Positions 58,632 through 64,000 of a stretch of DNA of 64,000 nt are shown here, piece after piece. Within the stretch, counting starts at the first letter, position 1. Every line of letters begins with the position of its first letter. Position numbers and translations under genes: made by a program. Source of the DNA: Sycobia sp. Sy_11 (taxonomy: Eukaryota; Arthropoda; Insecta; Hymenoptera; Epichrysomallidae); assembly GCA_018907035.1 (NCBI GenBank), contig JACCIC010000296.1, positions 186,001 to 250,000 of the forward strand. The letters run 5' to 3'. The notes beneath the pieces were generated by a model, which did not search any database, was not told where the DNA came from, and saw only the letters and a list, made by a program, of their open reading frames with translations.

Positions 58632-59038
58632 TAGGATGATAACAGAGGGAGGAGATACTGAGCGTAAAACCCTGAACCGAATTACAAACTTGTTGCAAAT
58701 CGTAATAACGAAATCTTTTATATCATTCGTCATATTTTTGCCTCAATGTAATATTTTATTTATTTCAATTATTTCTAGTTTATGAAGTGGCGCGATAGCG
58801 CCACGAAGGCGAATTGGAGAAGCACCGGCATAGCACGCTAAATACACTATTTACTTAGATATTGGGATTTCACGTTTTCAATTAATAAAGAAAATTATTT
58901 GTCACTTCTTTATCGATAATATTTCAATGCATATACACTATTTATGAGCTAAAAAATTGTTTCCCACCGGAATTTTAAGCTAAAAAACAGTTTTGAATAT
59001 AAAACTCCGTGTATGACTATAGCAAATGCTTCGAAATA

Positions 59039-59043
<5 letters not shown>

Positions 59044-59105
<62 letters not shown>
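59044..59105. repeat. (TA)n microsatellite
   Basis: About 60 bases of pure TA. Confidence 0.95.
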
Positions 59106-59111
<6 letters not shown>

Positions 59112-59112
59112 A

Positions 59113-59190
59113 GGTACAAGCATTCTCGCCTCGGCTTCGCCCGAGATATTAACGTAATTAGCATATCAAATATTTAAATACTTTCTATGT
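59113..59190 (+). repeat. Interspersed repeat end, copy 2
   Basis: Matches the window start (1-77) in opposite orientation. The hairpin CTCGG/CCGAG is kept. It also abuts a TA tract. Confidence 0.6.
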
Positions 59191-59199
59191 AAACAATAC

Positions 59200-60086
59200 T
59201 CTATGTATAAAAATATATTACCTATAGATAATTTACCTATGATAATAAAAGCCAAGAATTCTGTCTCAGGGCCCTCTGGAACATTATTAGTGGTGTGACT
59301 GTATTTAGTTAGTCCCGAGATTGCCCCCCGCCCTATTTTTCTGAATATTTATGATTTTTGAGATGCTACTTACGAATATCTGAACAGATATAGACGGAAA
59401 TTGAATATTTATTCCTATATCCATGAAAAGTCCAGAATTTATCTTAGAAAATAAAAAAAGTTGCAACGTATTGAAAACCAAAATCATAGAACTCATTATT
59501 TTTTGTTCTATACAGTCCAGTGCAAACAATATGTCTGAATAAAAGTTCAACAATTCCGTCTTGGGGTCCCCAAAACGCTTGCCCGCATATACTCATTAAA
59601 GGTATCTGCGTATACATTTTGTCGAGAAATATTACTAGTAAAGAAGAAGTAAATAGAATGAAAGAGATATATTGTAATTAGATGTACAATTTGTTGAAAT
59701 ATTTTTTTGAACATTTTATTATTACCCTGAGATATGCTTGAAAGACTATGTATTTATAATTGTTGACATGAAAATTTCTAACTAACGCCACTACGATACT
59801 TTTACTCAGCATTAAAAAAAAAATTGACAAATCGGTTATGTTCGGTTGTCGGAAGTTCATACATGATCTCCGTTATGTTGCTCACATAGAAATTTTGATT
59901 TTAGAGTACTTATTGCGAACAAGCATTTAGATTTCCGCATAATCGCAGCAGCCTTGGTGCAAGGCTACAAGATCATAACATATCTTCGACATTTACAGTA
60001 TAGCGAGTTTACTTCAAGCATGTACTGATTCAAAAAATTGTAAAAGATTAAACGTTTAACCATTGAAATGTATTATACAATTATAA

Positions 60087-60151
<65 letters not shown>

Positions 60152-60350
60152 ATGGGAAATCTTTTATAAATTTATTGGCACGAAATTAAAACTATTTTGC
60201 TCTCTGTAATGAAAGAATTTTATACTTTTATAAATTATTTTACAAAATATATTTACAATACTTAAAACCTAACTATATATTAACTCATACCTGTAATGAA
60301 AGAAACGACATTTAAGTTTTTATTTTCTCAATGCCAATTCCTTTTTATAT
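59200..60350. other. AT-rich sequence without recognised gene
   Basis: Includes a (TA)n tract at 60091-60148. AATTCTGTCTCAGGG (59257) and AATTCCGTCTTGGGG (about 59550) are similar and may mark an old local duplication. Confidence 0.45.
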
Positions 60351-60353
60351 ATA

Positions 60354-63300
60354 TTTTTTTTTTTTTTTTTATTGAGCTTACCCAAGCCTATAAAAAGACT
60401 TATACAGCTATAAACATATACATATATATACATTATTATAGATATATTTTGTCTGATACAAATGCTAATTTTAAACTTTTATTATAATACATATAATGGA
60501 TCATTACAGAAGATTTCCGATCGACCAATGCAAAAATATTGTATCTACCTTACAGCAGAAGATAATAGCACGCTATATATAAAGGTTACATTTATTGAAG
60601 AATTCGCAAATTATTTGACATATTCGAGTGTTAGGATTGGCTATTAATGTCTCTATATTTAGGGGTAGTTGTAACTTGAGTCTAACGAGTTTATTTATGA
60701 AAGACTTTCTTACTTCATCATAAAGCTTGCATTGCCATAATACATGATTCAGATCTTGTGACGTAGAGCCGCATGCACATGTGGGATCGTTGATAATATT
60801 CACTCTGGTAAGAGAAGCTGCTAGACTGTAGTGGTCTGATCTGCAGCGATTTATTGTAGTAATACATCTTCTATTTAATTTTTTATTTACAAACCAAGAT
60901 TTCGATTTTTTAAGACAAAATGCCTGAAAGTATTTTTTACCTGTGAATAATGATCGATCTTTTATAAACAACTCAGTTTGTTTTATCGCAATTTCTTTGA
61001 ATTCTGAAAAGAGATCAGTGTATGGGATTGAAAAAGTGTCGGTAGGGATGTTTTTAGTGGCCTCTTTTGCTAAGTTATCTGCAATTTCATTACCATGAAG
61101 GCCAATATGGGATGGGATCCAAACAAATCTAATTTGATAGTTGGGGTTCTGTTCTAAAAATAAATTATATTTTCTCTTAATCTCTAGAATATGCGAATTT
61201 CTATAGCTCGAAGTTTTTGTTGAATTAAGACTTTGCAGAGCACTTAGGGAGTCTGAGAAAATCAGATAGCTTCTCCTTGTATTCATAAGTGCAATATCAA
61301 GGGCAGCTGAGAGAGCAGCACATTCTGCAGTATATACAGAAGCAAATTTGCTGATTGATATGCTTGTTTTTATAGATAACTCAGGGGAAAAACAGGAAAA
61401 ACCCGTGGCTAGAGCATTTGAGATCTTGCTTCCATCAGTATACATAGTAGCGCAGTTTTGTTCAACAATGAAATTATTTAATACAGTATTTGGATTGGGA
61501 GAGCTTCTTATCTGAAAACCTAATTCAAAATTGACATGTAATTTAGTGTAGTACGTTTTATATTCATAATCATAAAGATTGTGGCCAGTAAGGAGATGAC
61601 TATAGCTATCTTGTACGAATTCTGCACAAGAATTAAATAAGATTAATCTTTTATTAGGTTTATGGCTATTTTTTTTTAAAAAAGAGATATATTTTTGTAG
61701 ATTCGTGAAGACAGACGATTTCTTATTATTTATAATTTTGCTTATATAGCATTGGCACAGAAATTTAGTTCGCTCTTTCAGTAATAGCATTTTAGATTCG
61801 TCTAATATAATATTTACAGGAGTACTTACTCGGTAACCGAGTGCTTTTCGCAAAGCGCAGTACTGAATTTTTTCTATTTTGCTTACTAGTTCCTTTTGCG
61901 ACGGGAAATAAATAAAAGAAGCGTAGTCAAAAATTGATCGGACAAAATTCTTGTAGAAAACTATAAGAGTATTAGGATCAGAACCCCACCAGGTACCGCA
62001 TAGGTATTTAATGATATTGAGACTTCTAGTACATCTTTGTAGTACATAAGAAATTTGATCTTTAAATGAGAGCTTATAATCGAGAATAATTCCTAAAAAA
62101 CCTACTGTTTCACTAGATTTTATAATACACTCGTCGACCGTAATTTGTACTTCTCCTGGTTTTATATTGTGATTGTTAAAATGTATTAATACTGTTTTCT
62201 CTGGTGCGAGGTCTAAACCTATTATACTGAGATTATTTTTAATTATATTTGTTGCTTTTTCAATTACGCTTATACATTTTGGAAAAGGGGAGAGTTTCGA
62301 ATAAATTAGTAGATCATCAGCAAATTGGCATATTTCGACGCTTTTAGGTAAGTTATCGACAACATTTTTCACGTATATTATATACAGTAGAGGACTTAAA
62401 ACACCGCCCTGAGGTACACCTTTATTTCCGATTCTAAAGGAATCTCCTAAATTATCAGAATAAATTAATCTCTCGATCGTAAGAAATTTCACAAATTTAA
62501 TTATTTTTTCTGAACAGCCAATATCTGCTAATTTATTTAACAGAATGTCGCAGTTTACATTGTCGAATGCGCCAGAGACATCAATATATGCGGCTAGTAC
62601 AGATTTCTTTCGAAAAAAGGCTTCATTGATTTGCGTGGTGAGATTAACAATATTATCGGTGCATGATCTGCCGGTTCTAAACCCGGCCTGATTTTTCGGT
62701 AATAATTGAAAGTGTTGTAACCACCACTGAAGTCTGTTTTTTATTAGCGACTCAAATAGTTTACAGACACATGAAGTAAGAGCAATCGGTCGAACGCCAT
62801 TATTATTTGTTTTTTTAATAAAATGCACGAAACTATTTTTCCAACTAGATGGATAGCAAGCTGCGGTGAAAAGTTCATTAAAGATGTCCAATAAAATCAA
62901 ATGATATTTGATAGGTAATTTTTTAATAATGTCATAGGTAATGCCGTCCATGCCAGGAGACGCTGTAGATTTTTTTTCAAATAAGGCTGTATTAAATTCC
63001 CTATAATCAAACTGCGCATCAAAAAATTCCGATTCATAGCAGCTTGGCATCCAGCTTGGATCACTAGCTACCCAAGCAGGACAAAGTTTTTGAATAGCAT
63101 TTTCAATTTGAACATCGTTCTGTAAGTTACTATTTGAACAATTTGAGGTAATTTTAACCCACTTATTTGTTAATATTTTAGCCTTGTTCGAAACATAATT
63201 GATGTTTTCATGAAAATTCAGAGTACATGCAAATTTTTTGAAGTGATCAATTTTACTTTTTTTAAAGGTTTTAATCGCAGTAGCGATAGCTTTTTTGTAC

Positions 63301-64000
63301 TCGGTAAATTTTTTTTCATTTTTATTTAATTCCCATTTTTTATAAGCAATTTTTCTTAACCTTTTAGCTTTGTTGCACTCTGAATTCCACCATGAAACGG
63401 GATTATCTCTTTTCTTATAAGGAAAAATTTTTGGTTTAGGCGAATGTGAAGAAATGGTGTCTTTAACGGTAGAGATAAAAAGATCATATTTTTCATATGA
63501 TTGCAAGTAACTATACTCATCTGTAAGAAAAACCGAATATTTTTCATCGAGCTGAATAGAGACTTTTTCCCAATCTGTTTTTATACTATTAATTCTAAAG
63601 GATTTTTTGAAGTACAAATTTTTTTGTAAATTAATATTCATAGCAATAGGAAAATGGTCTGATCCTCGTGGATCGTCATTAACAGAGTATTCGATTTTAT
63701 CCGCAAGATTGAGCGATGTTATAATTAAGTCTAAATTCGATTTTTTTGCGCGACTTGCATCAACATATGAGTATGTATCTATATTATGTATGAATAAATC
63801 AAACTTATCAATGCTATTTTGTAACTTTTCACCGTTCGTATCAGTTTTTTCACAATTCCACAATTTATTGTGGGCATTAAAGTCGCCAACAATTACACAA
63901 TACTCAGATTTTGATCAATTTTCAATAATTGTATCCCATTGTTGCTGATTTAAATTATTGCCGGGTACTCTATAACAAACTAAGATATTGATTATTGGTG
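60354..64000 (-). mobile_element. LINE (RNase H-containing, I-like group), runs off the window
   Basis: A poly(A) tract (60354-60370 on plus as T) follows AATAAA on minus, marking the 3' end. ORF2 occupies the rest to the window edge and continues beyond it. Very few lesions suggest a recent insertion. The 5' end and the target duplication cannot be seen. Confidence 0.9.
60573..63999 (-). CDS. LINE ORF2: endonuclease, reverse transcriptase, RNase H
   Basis: The visible frame is 1096 residues open from 63863 down, with the same frame continuing upstream past one TGA (63916-63918) to CVIVGDFNAHNKLWN and CYRVPGNN, so the start lies outside. The APE-type endonuclease ends with GSDHFPI. The RT spans roughly residues 310-640: RPIALTSCVCKLFE, YIDVSGAFDNV, GVPQGGVLSPLLY, FADDLLIYSK (catalytic DD), GFLGIILD. 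RNase H lies at about 860-990: MYTDGSKIS, AECAALSAALD, FSDSLSALQSL and GNEIADNLAKEA provide the D, E, D and final D. A CxC-x8-H-x4-C finger (CACGSTSQDLNHVLWQC) is near the end. RNase H places it in the I-like LINE groups; the exact clade is uncertain. Confidence 0.9.

Noticed and set aside
63916..63918. Stop codon as the true upstream boundary of the LINE ORF
   Set aside because: Endonuclease motifs continue in the same frame on the other side, so the TGA is a lesion inside ORF2.

Overview
The window looks like a repeat-dense stretch of an animal nuclear genome. An arthropod, probably an insect and possibly an ant or other hymenopteran, fits best: the background is very AT-rich, there are many long (TA)n microsatellites, no operons, eukaryotic splice signals, and insect-type transposable elements of nearly every class. 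I see no complete host gene. The species guess is inference.

Left part (1-17.2 kb): a decayed LTR-retroelement-like start (about 1047-1912, with a primer-site-like motif at 1915) is followed by an unusual array of five structured hairpins (2083-2429). A THAP/P-element-type transposase gene spans 2758-10009. Its THAP finger is split by a 4.2 kb intron, and that intron holds a SINE, a tandem duplication and a head-to-head pair of Penelope-like (PLE) ends carrying hammerhead-like ribozyme motifs. A complete mariner (10479-11701) follows, then AT-rich sequence.

Middle part (17.2-34.3 kb): a decayed BEL/Pao LTR retrotransposon (17731-26707) has been invaded by a piggyBac fragment, a PLE (RT, GIY-YIG, hammerhead motif) and a mariner fragment. 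It is flanked on both sides by the same diverged 60-bp repeat in opposite orientation. Next come tRNA-derived SINEs, several tandem arrays including an exact 64-bp array, and a broken fragment resembling the ribosome-biogenesis gene URB1 lying between two inward-facing PLE ends.

Right part (34.3-64 kb): a GC-rich gypsy-type (CsRn1-like) element on the minus strand (34344-40858, 3' LTR missing) has a 58-bp minisatellite in its leader. A second mariner copy sits upstream of it. Further right are a small PLE insertion with a 13-bp target duplication, two R1-type LINE fragments, a copia remnant with its 3' LTR, a Helitron Rep remnant, another mariner remnant, and at the right edge a nearly open LINE ORF2 (endonuclease-RT-RNase H) that runs off the window.

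The elements form a layered, nested landscape rather than a pathway. The two mariner copies and the right-edge LINE look young; BEL, copia, R1, Helitron and piggyBac remnants look old. The ideas most worth testing are the five-hairpin array with compensatory stems, the recurring hammerhead motifs, and the microexon-like segments at 16546 and 42899.
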